A stretch of 64,000 nucleotides of DNA from WHSW01 sp963821025 (GCA_963821025.1 CAWGCG010000003.1:1-64000), one strand, 5' to 3'. Shown: positions 32,012 through 41,530, numbered from the stretch's first letter. The notes: generated by a model from the letters alone, not told the origin. Translations and numbers: made by a program.

Positions 32012-32869
32012 TCAAGCCGGCCGCAGGAACCCGCTGACCTCCGCCGCTACCTCGGTCGGGTACTGGAAGAGGAAGCCGTGCGCCGCGTCGGGATAGATCT
32101 GGATCCGTGCGTCCGGGATCAGGCCGGCCATCAGGTGGCTGAGCTTGGTCGGGATCATCAGGTCGCCGTCACCCTGGACGATCAGCGTCGGGCTCTTGAT
32201 CCCGGTCAACCGCTGCAACGCGCTGTGGTCGGGGATCCCCCAATCGACGATCGCGTCGTACTGCGCGTCGCGGGCGGCATCGCTCGTCGGGGCGTCGCGT
32301 CCATCCTGGCGCTCCATGAAGCGCCCGAGGAACTCCATCCCCTTCGCCTGGCTCGTCTCCGTGTGCGCGAACATGATGTAGAGGAGGTTCTCCGGCTTGC
32401 TCTCGGCGCGGGCCGCGGAGGCGATGTCGTGGCGCCAGCCGTGCATGCCCGGCGCGCCCTTCGGGCCGGTCGCCGCAAGGACGAGTCGTCGAACGAGTGT
32501 CGGCCGCACCAGTGCGACCTCCTGCGCGACGAACCCTCCGATCGAGAACCCGAGCAGGTCGATCTCGGCTAGCCCGAGCGCGTCGACGAACGCGATCATC
32601 CGCCGGGCCGTCGACGTGATCCTGTTGCCCGGGTCGCCGGTGGACGAACCAACCCCGGGGTAGTCGACCAGGATCACCTCGCGCTCGGCAGCGAGCGCAT
32701 CGGTGAGCGCCGGATCCCAGTTGTCCAGGTTGCCGCGGAAGTGCTGGAACATCACGAGCGGCCTCTCGGCCGGGCCCCCGAACCGGCGGTGGGCGAACTG
32801 GAGGCCCGCGGCCTCCACGAACAGTGTCTCAGCGGTGTTGTGCGAGGTTGCTCTGCCTACCGCGTTCAC
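32012..32869 (-). CDS. Alpha/beta-fold hydrolase
   Basis: 285 residues from GTG overlapping the stop of the gene upstream (GTGA). LVMFQHFRGNLDNWDP (oxyanion-hole region with HF instead of HG), DLLGFSIGGFVAQEVAL with nucleophile Ser in GFSIGG, TLIVQGDGDLMIPT with the acid Asp and YPDAAHGFLFQYP with the catalytic His. Typical of small esterases and of co-regulated tandem hydrolases. The substrate is unknown. Encoded with 32866-33696 as an operon. Confidence 0.85.
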   Translation of the reverse strand: MNAVGRATSHNTAETLFVEAAGLQFAHRRFGGPAERPLVMFQHFRGNLDNWDPALTDALAAEREVILVDYPGVGSSTGDPGNRITSTARRMIAFVDALGLAEIDLLGFSIGGFVAQEVALVRPTLVRRLVLAATGPKGAPGMHGWRHDIASAARAESKPENLLYIMFAHTETSQAKGMEFLGRFMERQDGRDAPTSDAARDAQYDAIVDWGIPDHSALQRLTGIKSPTLIVQGDGDLMIPTKLSHLMAGLIPDARIQIYPDAAHGFLFQYPTEVAAEVSGFLRPA

Positions 32870-33696
32870 CTCGCGCCCCCGTTGGAGAGCGCCTCGAGGA
32901 CGGCTGACGCATATTCCGCCGGCGCCTCCTCCCAGACGAAGTGGCCTGCTTCGATGATTGCCACCCGACTGTTCGGCAGCCTCTCGTCGAGAAACTCAGC
33001 GTTGGCGAGTGGAACCACGGGATCGTTGCGGCCGTTGATGATCGTCACCGGAGTCGTGATCTCCGGCAGCAGCTCGGCGAGCGCCGGCAGCTCCTCGGGA
33101 TACCTGCGGACGTACCGCATCGACTCGACGAATCGGTCCCCGTCGTAGCAGTCGAGGTAGTCCGCGCGGATGGCGTCGGGCACGCCCCCGGCGATCCCGT
33201 CAATGGCCGCGCCGACGATCGCGCGGGGGTCCATCCGGCGATACTTGTCGAGGTCGGGGTCGAGCACCCACGACGCCAGGGGCTCGCCGAGCTGCAGCGG
33301 AACGGCGGCGCCACCGGTACCCACGATCACACCGGCGACCCGGTCCGGATGCGCCGCCGCGGCAAACAGGGCGGCCGAGGTTCCCACGTCCGGCGCGACG
33401 ATGTGAGGCCTGCCCAGGTCAGCCTCGACGATGAGCTGCGCCAGGAACCCGCCCATCGCCCGCGGCGACAGCAGGTCGTCCCGGCGTTCGGATGCGCCGA
33501 AGCCCGGCAGGTCGATCGCGAACAGGCGGGCGTGCTCGGCGAGCGTCGCCCAGATCGGCGCGAACGCATACACGCTCTCCGGCCACGGAGACGTGAGCAA
33601 GAGCGTGCGCTCGGACGGGCCGTCGCTCTCGGCATAGCGGATCCGAACTCCGTCGACCGTCCGAGATTTGGGCTTGATCGCTGGGGTGGCCGGCAT
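32866..33696 (-). CDS. Alpha/beta-fold hydrolase with Asp at the nucleophile position (dehalogenase/epoxide hydrolase-like)
   Basis: 276 residues. LLLTSPWPESVYAFAPIW, FAIDLPGFGASERRDDLL, then the elbow HIVAPDVGTSAALFAAAAHP, where Asp rather than Ser occupies the nucleophile position. TIINGRNDPVVPL and IIEAGHFVWEEAP give acid and His. Asp-nucleophile members are haloalkane dehalogenases, fluoroacetate dehalogenases and epoxide hydrolases. The oxyanion element SPWPES lacks the usual HGxP, so the exact reaction is open. Confidence 0.82.
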   Translation of the reverse strand: MPATPAIKPKSRTVDGVRIRYAESDGPSERTLLLTSPWPESVYAFAPIWATLAEHARLFAIDLPGFGASERRDDLLSPRAMGGFLAQLIVEADLGRPHIVAPDVGTSAALFAAAAHPDRVAGVIVGTGGAAVPLQLGEPLASWVLDPDLDKYRRMDPRAIVGAAIDGIAGGVPDAIRADYLDCYDGDRFVESMRYVRRYPEELPALAELLPEITTPVTIINGRNDPVVPLANAEFLDERLPNSRVAIIEAGHFVWEEAPAEYASAVLEALSNGGAR

Positions 33697-33705
33697 GCGG
33701 TGACC

Positions 33706-33897
33706 TCAGGTCGCCAAGACCGTCCCGTGGTCGTGGCGCGCGAGCAGCCAGGCCTGGATGGCGAATTGATAGAGCACGAGCAGGGCACCGACCCCCGTCG
33801 TCAGGGAATCAGAGACTGTTGCGAACACCACGGCCCAGACGGTGGCCACGACCCCACGGGTGAGAGATAGGCGGACCTGCGTGTTTGCCGGATTCAT
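33706..33897 (-). CDS. Small two-helix membrane protein
   Basis: 63 residues from ATG 33897 (ATG 33906 also possible). Two hydrophobic segments: RGVVATVWAVVFATVS and TGVGALLVLYQFAIQAWLLA, ending in a polar tail. The family is not recognised. Element B lies 31 bases upstream in the same orientation, which supports a real gene, and it may head the transcript of the two hydrolases. Confidence 0.55.
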   Translation of the reverse strand: MNPANTQVRLSLTRGVVATVWAVVFATVSDSLTTGVGALLVLYQFAIQAWLLARHDHGTVLAT

Positions 33898-33927
33898 GCA
33901 GCCCATCCTCAGCGTTCAGGCGACCCT

Positions 33928-33961
33928 TCGCGCCCGTGAGCACCCTGGCCAAGTCCCTGGG
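33928..33961 (-). promoter_or_regulatory. Element B copy 3 (minus strand)
   Basis: In the minus direction: CCCAGGGACTTGGCCAGGG then TGCTCACGGGCGCGAA. Both CCAGGG repeats and the CACGGGCGCGA core are perfect. Confidence 0.65.
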
Positions 33962-34205
33962 CCTCGGTCATCGCAGCGCTTCGGCGCGCTCGTGGAGCGG
34001 GAACTGGGCGCGAGCCACTGCCGACGGCTGATCTTGCCTTTCGTACGGTTTGCCCACGTCGAAGGCGCCGGACTATCGCCGTGGGCCGGCCGCGAAGGGC
34101 CGTTCTACTGCTGACCCCGGGAGCGCCGCCGGGAAGGACCTGGCACCGCGGCGCTTGACCGATCAGATCGACGACCCGAGCCAGGGCACGCATAGGATTG
34201 AGGCT

Positions 34206-34607
34206 GTGCCGTTCACGCTCAGGAACCTGAAGGAGGACCTAGAGGACCTCGGGTCCAGGTTCGACGGCGCGCCGGACCTGGAGTTCCGCTTGGCGACCGA
34301 GGCGCTCGAGCTCGAGCAATCCGGCCTGGGCTACCAGCGCGTCCCGCCCGGCTATCGCTTTCCGTACGGCCACACGCACAAGAAGCAGGAGGAGGTGTAC
34401 GTGGTCCTGCGCGGGAGCGGGCGGATGAAGCTCGACGACGAGATCGTCGAGCTCAAGGAGTGGGACGCGGTGCGCGTCGCGCCCGGTACGTGGCGAGGCT
34501 ACGAGGCCGGGCCCGACGGCCTCGAGATCGTCGTCATCGGCGCGCCCAATCTCGGCGAGGCTCCGCGCGAAGACGTCGAGGGCCAGCGCGACTGGTGGGC
34601 TGACTAG
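34206..34607 (+). CDS. Cupin-domain protein
   Basis: 133 residues from GTG 34206. YRFPYGHTHKKQEEVYVVLR is cupin motif 1 (His-x-His, then Glu), and AVRVAPGTWRGYEAG is motif 2, where the usual His is Trp-Arg, so the metal site may be incomplete. Single beta-barrel domain with a C-terminal RDWWAD tail. Members bind small ligands or metal and serve as sensors or simple enzymes. Stands alone between element B copies 3 and 4. Confidence 0.78.
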   Translation: MPFTLRNLKEDLEDLGSRFDGAPDLEFRLATEALELEQSGLGYQRVPPGYRFPYGHTHKKQEEVYVVLRGSGRMKLDDEIVELKEWDAVRVAPGTWRGYEAGPDGLEIVVIGAPNLGEAPREDVEGQRDWWAD

Positions 34608-34704
34608 CGCCAGGAGTAGACCAGCCAGAAGAAGGAGCGAATCCGGGGAGATCGGGGGACTGAATTGAACGAGCTCCGGCCGCAGGCGGATGACGACTCC
34701 GGCG

Positions 34705-34739
34705 ACCAGGGCGCCGACCAGGGGTTACACGGGCGCGAC
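34705..34739 (+). promoter_or_regulatory. Element B copy 4, upstream of ftsH
   Basis: ACCAGGGCGCCGACCAGGGG then TTACACGGGCGCGAC. Two CCAGGG repeats at the usual spacing and the full core, 81 bases before the TTG of ftsH. Confidence 0.65.
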
Positions 34740-34820
34740 GCGCGGACCAGTCGAGTCAGGCTGAGCGCTGACCAGCCGAAGCCCGTCAGATCCCCAGACT
34801 TGTGCTGGAGTTAGAGCCCC

Positions 34821-36785
34821 TTGCCCGATCCCGCTCCGCCGCCGACCCAACGCGCCCAGGACGCCGGCGCGCCCGCGCGCCCGCCGCTGATCCCGCGCAG
34901 CGGCGCCTTCATCGCGCTCGTGGTCGGGCTGCTGATCGTCAACCTCGTCATCTCGTTCATGACCGGCGGCCCGGGCGACCGCGAGCGGGTGCCATATCAG
35001 CCCTTCTTCGTCGACCAGCTGGAGGCTGGCGACGTCAAAGAGATCACCTCGCAGGCGGACTCGATCGAGGGTGAGCTCGGCGAGGCGGCGGCCTATGACC
35101 CGCCCGGGGATGACGAGCCGGTTGAGGTGACCCGCTTCGAGACCGAGGTCCCGGCGTTCATCGACCGCGCCGGGCTCACCGACCTTCTCTCCGACCAGCA
35201 GGTGGTGATCAACGCCGAGCCACCAGATGAGGGACGGTCGCTATGGGCGACGCTCCTACTTGGCTTCCTGCCGACCCTGCTCTTGATCGGGTTCTTCGTC
35301 TGGCTCGCGCGCCGCCAGCTGCGCGGGGGCGCCGCAGGCGCGCTCGGCGGCTTCGGGCGGGCCACCGCGCGCCGCTTCCAGCGTGGTGAGCAGGAGCGAG
35401 TCACCTTCGACGACGTCGCGGGCATCGACGAGGCCGAGGACGAGCTGGTCGAGATCGTCGACTTTCTCAAACGGCCGGAGCGCTATCGCGCCCTGGGCGC
35501 GCGGATCCCCCGCGGCGTCCTTCTCTACGGCCCGCCGGGAACCGGCAAGACGCTGCTCGCGCGAGCTGTGGCCGGGGAGGCGGACGCGGCGTTCTTCTCG
35601 CTTTCGGCGTCCGAGTTCGTGGAGGCGATCGTCGGCGTGGGAGCGTCGCGGGTGCGCGACCTCTTCAAGCAGGCCAAGGAGGCGGCGCCGGCGATCGTGT
35701 TCATCGATGAGCTCGACGCCGTCGGCCGGGCGCGCTCGGGCAACGTCGGCGGTCTCAGCGGTGGGCACGACGAGCGCGAGCAGACGCTCAACCAGATCCT
35801 CACCGAGATGGACGGGTTCGAGGCCGACACGAACGTGATCGTTCTCGGTGCGACCAATCGTCCGGAGGTTCTCGATCGGGCCCTGTTGCGGCCGGGCCGT
35901 TTCGATCGGCGGATCGCCGTGCAGCCGCCGGACAAGGCGGGTCGCGCCGAGATCCTGCGCATCCACACCCGCTCGATCGCGCTCAGCCCCGATATCGATC
36001 TCGAACAGGTCGCCGCGGCGACGCCCGGCGCGACGGGGGCGGATCTGTCGCTGATCGCCAACGAGGCCGCGCTGTTCGCGGCGCGGCGCGGTCACAAGGC
36101 GGTCGAGCAGCGGGACTTCAGCGACGCGATCGAGAAGACGATCCTCGGCACCGAGCGCCAGGTGGTCATGAGCGATGAGGATCGCGAGCGGACCGCGTAC
36201 CACGAGGGAGGACACGCGCTCGTCGGCATGCTCACGCCCGGCGCCGACCCCGTTCGGAAGATCTCGATCATCCCGCGTGGCGAGGCGCTCGGCGTGACTT
36301 TGTCTACTCCTGAGAGCGACCGCTACAGCTACGCGCAAGGCGAGCTGATCGCGAAGATCAAGGTGGCGCTGGGCGGGCGCGCAGCAGAGAGGGTGGTCTA
36401 CGACGAGGTGACGACGGGCGCCGAGTCCGACATCCAGAACCTGACCCAGGTCGCGCGGGGGATGGTGGGGCGCTGGGGGATGAGCGAGGCGATCGGGCCG
36501 CTCGCGGTGGCGGACGGCCGCGCCGACGGCGCACTCCTCGCGGGGGCGGCGACTCCAGCACCAGAGACCCAGAAGCTCGTCGACGACGAGACGCGGCGAA
36601 TCGTCGAGCAGGCCGAGGCTGAGGTGATCGAGCTGCTGCGTCGCGAGCGAGCCCGGCTCGATGCCCTGGCGGAAGCTCTGCTGGAGAAGGAGACCCTCGA
36701 TCAGGCAGAGGCGTACGAGGTCGCCGGTGTCGAACAACCCAAGTTCGTGCCGGAGGAGGAGGCGAAGGCGGTGGCCGCTCCATAG
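34821..36785 (+). CDS. ftsH: ATP-dependent zinc metalloprotease FtsH
   Basis: 654 residues from TTG. Membrane helices at about residues 30-50 (FIALVVGLLIVNLVISFM) and 137-157 (LWATLLLGFLPTLLLIGFF). AAA module: Walker A GPPGTGKT near 236, Walker B IVFIDELDAVGR, the SRH segment ATNRPEVLDRALLRPGRFDR. The zinc site HEGGH lies near 461. A short C-terminal coiled coil follows. The protease degrades misfolded membrane and regulatory proteins, anchored with its catalytic side in the cytoplasm. An element B copy upstream may put it under a stress regulon. Confidence 0.96.
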   Translation: MPDPAPPPTQRAQDAGAPARPPLIPRSGAFIALVVGLLIVNLVISFMTGGPGDRERVPYQPFFVDQLEAGDVKEITSQADSIEGELGEAAAYDPPGDDEPVEVTRFETEVPAFIDRAGLTDLLSDQQVVINAEPPDEGRSLWATLLLGFLPTLLLIGFFVWLARRQLRGGAAGALGGFGRATARRFQRGEQERVTFDDVAGIDEAEDELVEIVDFLKRPERYRALGARIPRGVLLYGPPGTGKTLLARAVAGEADAAFFSLSASEFVEAIVGVGASRVRDLFKQAKEAAPAIVFIDELDAVGRARSGNVGGLSGGHDEREQTLNQILTEMDGFEADTNVIVLGATNRPEVLDRALLRPGRFDRRIAVQPPDKAGRAEILRIHTRSIALSPDIDLEQVAAATPGATGADLSLIANEAALFAARRGHKAVEQRDFSDAIEKTILGTERQVVMSDEDRERTAYHEGGHALVGMLTPGADPVRKISIIPRGEALGVTLSTPESDRYSYAQGELIAKIKVALGGRAAERVVYDEVTTGAESDIQNLTQVARGMVGRWGMSEAIGPLAVADGRADGALLAGAATPAPETQKLVDDETRRIVEQAEAEVIELLRRERARLDALAEALLEKETLDQAEAYEVAGVEQPKFVPEEEAKAVAAP

Positions 36786-37090
36786 GAGCGCTCGGCAGGA
36801 GGCGGATGGCCGAAGATGCCAGCCCATGCGGCGCCGCGAGTTCGCTCGCGCCCGTCGGACTCCCTGTTAACTGCCTCACTGGCCGAGTCGCCCCGACTCC
36901 TCCTGAGGGATAGGGTGGGTCACGACGGTGCCGTTTCTCACTGGCGAGTGAACCGACCAGCCTCCCGCTCGGCTACTGGTCCGCCAGAAAACCAGAGAGG
37001 ACGCGACCTGATGCGAAGGAGCGCCGTGGACTCGAGCCCAGTCACCTTGATCGCAGCGCTCGGCTACCACGAGTCCACCGCGACCCGCCG
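36786..37090. other. Intergenic region before the LuxR paralog 2, no gene seen
   Basis: 305 bases between ftsH and the regulator. Short open frames have no ribosome site or recognisable product. It contains GTCGCCCCGAC, a small inverted repeat near 36888, which may be part of the ftsH terminator, but there is no T-tract. Confidence 0.5.
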
Positions 37091-39865
37091 ATGACCGGCC
37101 CTCCCCTCGGATCAGAGCAACGCGCGCCGTTGCTGGGGCGAGGGAGAGAGTGCAGCGTGCTCGACGGGATGATCGCCGCGGTCCAGCGCGGCGAGGGTCG
37201 ATCGCTGGTGCTGCGGGGCGAAGCCGGGATCGGGAAGACCGCGCTCTTGAGGTACCTGATCGCGGCGGGCTCGGCGACGACCGTCGTGCGCGCGGCCGGG
37301 GTCGAGTCGGAGATGGAGCTCGCCTTCGCCAGCCTGCACCAGCTATGCCTGCCGCTGAGCGACCGACTGCCCGAGCTTCCGGCGCCGCAACGCCAGGCGC
37401 TCGAGATCGTGTTCGGAGAGCGCACCGGCGACCCACCGGATCGGTTCCTCGTGGGGCTCGCGACACTGAGCCTGTTCTCCGAGGTGGCCGAGGAGCGGCC
37501 GTTGCTGTGCGTCGTCGACGACGCCCAGTGGGTTGACCAGGAGTCGGCGCTAACGCTCGCGTTCGTGGCCCGGCGCCTCCTGGCCGAGCCGGTCGGGATC
37601 GTGTTCGCGGCGCGCGAACCGGGCCCGGAGCTCCGGCACCTTTCCGAGCTCGAGGTGGGTGGCCTGCGAAATGGAGATGCGCGGGCCCTACTGGCCGCGG
37701 AGTTGCCGTCCACGCTGGACGAGCGAGTACGCGAACAAATCATCGCGGAGACACGCGGCAACCCACTCGCTCTGTTGGAGCTCCCCCGGGGGTTGACGGC
37801 TACGCAGCTGGCCGGCGGATTCGGGATCCCGGAGGCGCACGCGCTCTCCGGACCGATCGAGGAGAGCTACATTCGACGGCTCGACGCACTCCCCGCCGAC
37901 GCGCGTTTGCTGCTGCTGATCGCGGCGGCCGAGCCGGTCGGCGACCCGCTGCTCCTGCAGCGCGCATCCGAACGCATCGGGATCGACGGCTCCGCGGTCG
38001 AGGCGACGGAAGGACTGCTCGACCGCGGAGTGCGCGTGACCTTTCGCCATCCACTGGTCCGCTCGGCGGTGTATCGGTCCGCGGATGTGTCGGAACGCCG
38101 AGCGGCGCATCTGGCTCTGGCGGAGGTGACCGCTCGAAGCGCGGATCCGGATCGTCGTGCGTGGCATCTGGCCGCGGCGGCGGCGGGCCCGGACGAGGAC
38201 GTCGCGCTGGAGCTGGAACAGTCGGCCGGAAGGGCGGAGGCACGCGGAGGCCTCGCTGCGGCGGCGGCATTCCTCCAGCGCGCGGTCGCGCTGACCGGAG
38301 AACCCGCACGGCGGGCCGACCGGGCGCTCGCGGCCGCCCAGGCCAGCTTGGGCATGGGAGCCTTCGACCTGGCACGGGGGCTGCTTGCGGCGGCCGAGGC
38401 CGGGCCGCTGGACGAGCTCCAGCGGGCCCGCCTGAACCTCCTGCGGGCAGAGGCCTCCTATTCCGAGAGCCGCGGCAGCGAGGCGCCGGGCCTGCTGCTC
38501 CAAGCGGCAAAGACCCTGGAGCCGCTCGATCTCGAGCTCGCCCGCGAGACCTATCTCGACGCCTGGAGCTCGGCGCTCTTCGCCGGCCAGCTCGCGACCA
38601 CCACGGGCCTGCACGATGTCTCGCGCGAGGCACGCGCGGCTCCTGGCCCGGCCGCGAGCGTACGTCCATCGGATCTGCTGCTCGACGGGTTCGCGATGGC
38701 CTTCACCGATGGGCGCTTCGAGGCGGCGCCGGTACTGGGGCGCGCGGCGACCGCATTTGCGAGCAAGGACGTCTCGACCGAGGAAGTGCTGCGCTGGGGC
38801 TGGCTTGCCACCGCGGCGGCGGTGATGGTGTGGGACTACGAGGCATGCCTCGCGGTTGCGAGTCGCGGAGTCCAGCTCGCGCGTGACTCGGGCGCGCTTA
38901 CCGTGCTCGCGGTCAGCGTCAACGTGCTCGGCCAGGCCGTCGCTTTGGGCGGAGACTTCGCGAGGGTGGCGATGCTGGTCGGCGAGGCAGACGGGGTCAC
39001 CGAGGCGACGGGCGCCCGGGTGGCGCCCTACGCGGCTCTCGTTCTCGCCGGCCTCCGGGGACGCGAGAGCGAGGCGTTCGAGGTGATCGACGCCACGATC
39101 GAGGAGGCCACCGCGGGAGGCCAGGGTACCGCGGTCCAGTACGCACACTGGGCGAAGTCGATCCTGCTCAACGGTCTCGGCCGGTACGAGGAGGCCCTGT
39201 CTGCGGCGAGACATGCGAGCGATGACACGCCCGAGCTCTTTGTCTCCGTATGGGCAACGGCCGAGCTGATCGAGGCCGCAACCCGGAGCGGGGAGACGGA
39301 ACTTGCGACCGGCGCTCTCGAGCGCATCAATGAGGCCACGGCAGTCGCGGACAACGATTGGGCGCTCGGAATCCGGGCACGGTCGCGTGCACTCGTTAGC
39401 GACGGTGACGCGGCCGAGCCCCTTTATCGCGAGGCGGTCGAGCGTTTGGGCCGCACCCGGCTACGGCCCGAGCTTGCTCGCGCGCACATGGTCTACGGCG
39501 AGTGGCTTCGCCGGGAGAATCGCCGCGTCGACGCGCGCGCGCAGCTCCGGGCCGCCCACGAGCTGCTCACGGCGATCGGCATGGAGGCGTTCGCCGAGCG
39601 CGCCCGCGGCGAGTTGCTGGCGACCGGCGAGAAGGTGCGCAAGCGAACCGTCGAGACGCGCGATGACCTGACGTCGCAGGAGCTCCAGATCGCGCGCCTC
39701 GCTCGCGACGGGCTCTCGAACCCGGAGATCGGTGCGCGGCTCTTCCTCAGCCCGCGGACCGTGGAGTGGCACCTGCGCAAGGTGTTTGCGAAACTGGGGA
39801 TCCGTTCCCGGCGGGAGCTCGCGAGTGCCCTGCCCAGCTCCGAGTCCGAGCTCGTCCCGGCGTAG
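37091..39865 (+). CDS. LuxR-family regulator with AAA/STAND ATPase and TPR region (paralog 2)
   Basis: 924 residues. PLLGRGRECSVLDGMIAAVQ, Walker A GEAGIGKT near residue 43, VVRAAGVESEMELAFASLHQL, Walker B LLCVVDDAQWVDQE near 137, ETRGNPLALLELPRG, helical repeats, and a C-terminal LuxR HTH (LTSQELQIARLARDGLSNPE, LFLSPRTVEWHLRKVFAKLG) from about residue 858. It matches 23468-26251 block by block along the full length. The recognition helices are identical in the core (SPRTVEWHLRKVF), so both may bind similar DNA sites. The signal is unknown. Confidence 0.9.
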   Translation: MTGPPLGSEQRAPLLGRGRECSVLDGMIAAVQRGEGRSLVLRGEAGIGKTALLRYLIAAGSATTVVRAAGVESEMELAFASLHQLCLPLSDRLPELPAPQRQALEIVFGERTGDPPDRFLVGLATLSLFSEVAEERPLLCVVDDAQWVDQESALTLAFVARRLLAEPVGIVFAAREPGPELRHLSELEVGGLRNGDARALLAAELPSTLDERVREQIIAETRGNPLALLELPRGLTATQLAGGFGIPEAHALSGPIEESYIRRLDALPADARLLLLIAAAEPVGDPLLLQRASERIGIDGSAVEATEGLLDRGVRVTFRHPLVRSAVYRSADVSERRAAHLALAEVTARSADPDRRAWHLAAAAAGPDEDVALELEQSAGRAEARGGLAAAAAFLQRAVALTGEPARRADRALAAAQASLGMGAFDLARGLLAAAEAGPLDELQRARLNLLRAEASYSESRGSEAPGLLLQAAKTLEPLDLELARETYLDAWSSALFAGQLATTTGLHDVSREARAAPGPAASVRPSDLLLDGFAMAFTDGRFEAAPVLGRAATAFASKDVSTEEVLRWGWLATAAAVMVWDYEACLAVASRGVQLARDSGALTVLAVSVNVLGQAVALGGDFARVAMLVGEADGVTEATGARVAPYAALVLAGLRGRESEAFEVIDATIEEATAGGQGTAVQYAHWAKSILLNGLGRYEEALSAARHASDDTPELFVSVWATAELIEAATRSGETELATGALERINEATAVADNDWALGIRARSRALVSDGDAAEPLYREAVERLGRTRLRPELARAHMVYGEWLRRENRRVDARAQLRAAHELLTAIGMEAFAERARGELLATGEKVRKRTVETRDDLTSQELQIARLARDGLSNPEIGARLFLSPRTVEWHLRKVFAKLGIRSRRELASALPSSESELVPA

Positions 39866-39891
39866 GCGCGGATGGCGAGTGCTGTCGACGC

Positions 39892-40782
39892 TCAGGCGCC
39901 AGGTGCTGTCTCGACGATGCGCCGGCCGAGCGAACGCTCGAGGTCGCTGTCGACGTTCAGACCGAGCTCCTTCAGGCGGGCGGATTGGGCCTGCTGCGCC
40001 GGGCGTCCCAGCATCTCGAAGAAATCGGCGAGGGCGGGTGGAAGCTCGCTGTCCGCCGGCAGCGTCACTTGGTCCACGTAGGACTTCGTCCGCGCGATCG
40101 CGTCGTGGTCGAAGCGCGCGAGCCGTGAGGCGATTGCCTCGACCTCACCGTCGAGCTGGTCGTCGGCGATCGCCCTGTTGATATATCCGTACTGCTCCGC
40201 GCGCGGCCCCTCGAGGTCGTCGGCGACGAGGAGGATCTCAAGTGCCCGGCCCCGCCCGACCAGGCGGGAGAGCCGTGCCATCGGGCCGCCTCCGGGGACC
40301 ACGCCGGTGCCGACCTCGAACTGGCCGACGAGCGTTTTCTCGCGCGAGGCGAAGCGCAGGTCGCAGGCAAGCACGAACTCGCTCCCCGCGCCCCGGGCCC
40401 GTCCGCGAATCGAGGCGATGCTGACCACCGGCGAACGGGACAGCCGGACCAGGAGATCGAGCCACGCGTGCATTCCGGTTGGGCCGACGCCTAAGGCCAC
40501 GGTCTTCCCCGGATCGCCCTCCACGTCGTAGTGGGCGAGATAGAAGTCGGGATTGGCGCTGTCGAAGACGACGACGTTGAGGTCTGGGTCCTGCTCGATC
40601 AGGCCTACGACCTCGGCCAGCTCGGCGACCGTGGTCGCGGTGATCGTGTTGATCGGCGGGTGGTCGAACGTCACGCGGCAATGGCTCGGGCTGCGGCGGT
40701 CGACGCTGAGATGAGACCACGACCGGGACCACGCTTTCGATCCGGTGCCGTTGCTGGAGGGGTCTGTGTCGGTGGTGCTCAT
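39892..40782 (-). CDS. Enoyl-CoA hydratase/isomerase family protein
   Basis: 296 residues from ATG overlapping the end of the small gene upstream (ATGA). A polar N-terminal extension of ~30 residues precedes the crotonase fold: VTFDHPPINTITATTVAEL, VVVFDSANPDFYLAHYDVEG, SIRGRARGAGSEFVLACDLR and GTGVVPGGGPMARLSRLVGR. It is paralogous to 31190-31999. The reaction is not fixed by motifs. Third gene of a minus-strand operon with a VOC protein and a 67-residue protein. Confidence 0.83.
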   Translation of the reverse strand: MSTTDTDPSSNGTGSKAWSRSWSHLSVDRRSPSHCRVTFDHPPINTITATTVAELAEVVGLIEQDPDLNVVVFDSANPDFYLAHYDVEGDPGKTVALGVGPTGMHAWLDLLVRLSRSPVVSIASIRGRARGAGSEFVLACDLRFASREKTLVGQFEVGTGVVPGGGPMARLSRLVGRGRALEILLVADDLEGPRAEQYGYINRAIADDQLDGEVEAIASRLARFDHDAIARTKSYVDQVTLPADSELPPALADFFEMLGRPAQQAQSARLKELGLNVDSDLERSLGRRIVETAPGA

Positions 40783-40982
40783 CGCGACGCCACGACGTTC
40801 TTGACCTCCGCCATGTAGCGGTCAGCAGCTGCGGTCGCCTGATCCGAATCGCCCCCGCTCTGGCGGGCGTCCATGTACGCCGCGTACCAGTCCCACCAAT
40901 CGTGCGGCGGGGAGGCCTTCTCGAACGCGTCGTGATGTTCGGCCGTCTCGTGCAGCAGCTCTGCGAGTTCCGCGACGGTCAT
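40779..40982 (-). CDS. Small conserved-looking protein next to a VOC gene
   Basis: 67 residues from ATG 40982 with GGAGGAG upstream. VAELAELLHETAEHHDAFEK then PPHDWWDWYAAYMDARQSG and YMAEVKNVVAS: helical, rich in Trp and His around HDWWDWYAAY. Such short proteins commonly follow actinobacterial glyoxalase/bleomycin-resistance genes, but I know no defined function. It lies 2 bases after the VOC gene and overlaps the enoyl-CoA hydratase start. Confidence 0.7.
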   Translation of the reverse strand: MTVAELAELLHETAEHHDAFEKASPPHDWWDWYAAYMDARQSGGDSDQATAAADRYMAEVKNVVASR

Positions 40983-40984
40983 CG

Positions 40985-41473
40985 TCACTCCTCCCACACC
41001 CGCCCGGAGAGACGCTCCGTGACTTCCTGGAGGATGAACCCGTTGCCGTCCGGATCGCTGAACGTAGCGTAGCTGTTGTAGGAGGTGCGTTCCGGGTCCA
41101 GGCCCGGCTCGAATCCGGACTCGCCACGGTGGAAGAAGTCGCTGACCTCGACGCCGCGGCTGGTCAGGAATTCACGCGCCGCCTCGATGTCGGAGACGAC
41201 CATCTCCAAACGCTCGATGGAGCCGGGCTCGCCCTTGATGAAGCCCTTGCCGAACGCGATCGAGCAGTCCGAATGCGTGGGCGTGAACTGGACCACCCGG
41301 GCGCCTTCGCCGAGGTCGAAGTCGGCGTCGAGCCGCCATCCGAGGCGTTGGTAGAAGCTCTTCGCCCGATCGACGTCAGAGACCGGAATCGCCACGACCT
41401 CGAGCTTCATGTCGATCGCGCCGACTTCGGCGCTCTCCGTCGCGTCTTCGGCGCTCACATCGGTGCTGCTCAT
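40985..41473 (-). CDS. VOC-family (glyoxalase/bleomycin resistance-like) protein
   Basis: 162 residues from ATG 41473. LEVVAIPVSDVDRAKSFYQR (first VOC strand and helix), FTPTHSDCSIAFGKGF, IERLEMVVSDIEAAREFLTS (second module) and SYATFSDPDGNGFILQEVTE. It forms one paired beta-alpha-beta3 unit; a metal-binding His at the first strand is not evident (VVAIPV), so catalysis is uncertain and ligand binding is possible. It begins an operon with 40779-40982 and 39892-40782; element B copy 5 is 58 bases upstream. Confidence 0.82.
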   Translation of the reverse strand: MSSTDVSAEDATESAEVGAIDMKLEVVAIPVSDVDRAKSFYQRLGWRLDADFDLGEGARVVQFTPTHSDCSIAFGKGFIKGEPGSIERLEMVVSDIEAAREFLTSRGVEVSDFFHRGESGFEPGLDPERTSYNSYATFSDPDGNGFILQEVTERLSGRVWEE

Positions 41474-41530
41474 GTTCTTCCTCCGTCGGTCGGTTGGTGT
41501 TGGCGTCAGCGTCCCGCCTCGGCAGACCCC

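Noticed and set aside
36786..37090. Short ORFs between ftsH and the LuxR paralog
   Set aside because: No start context or recognisable product; treated as intergenic.
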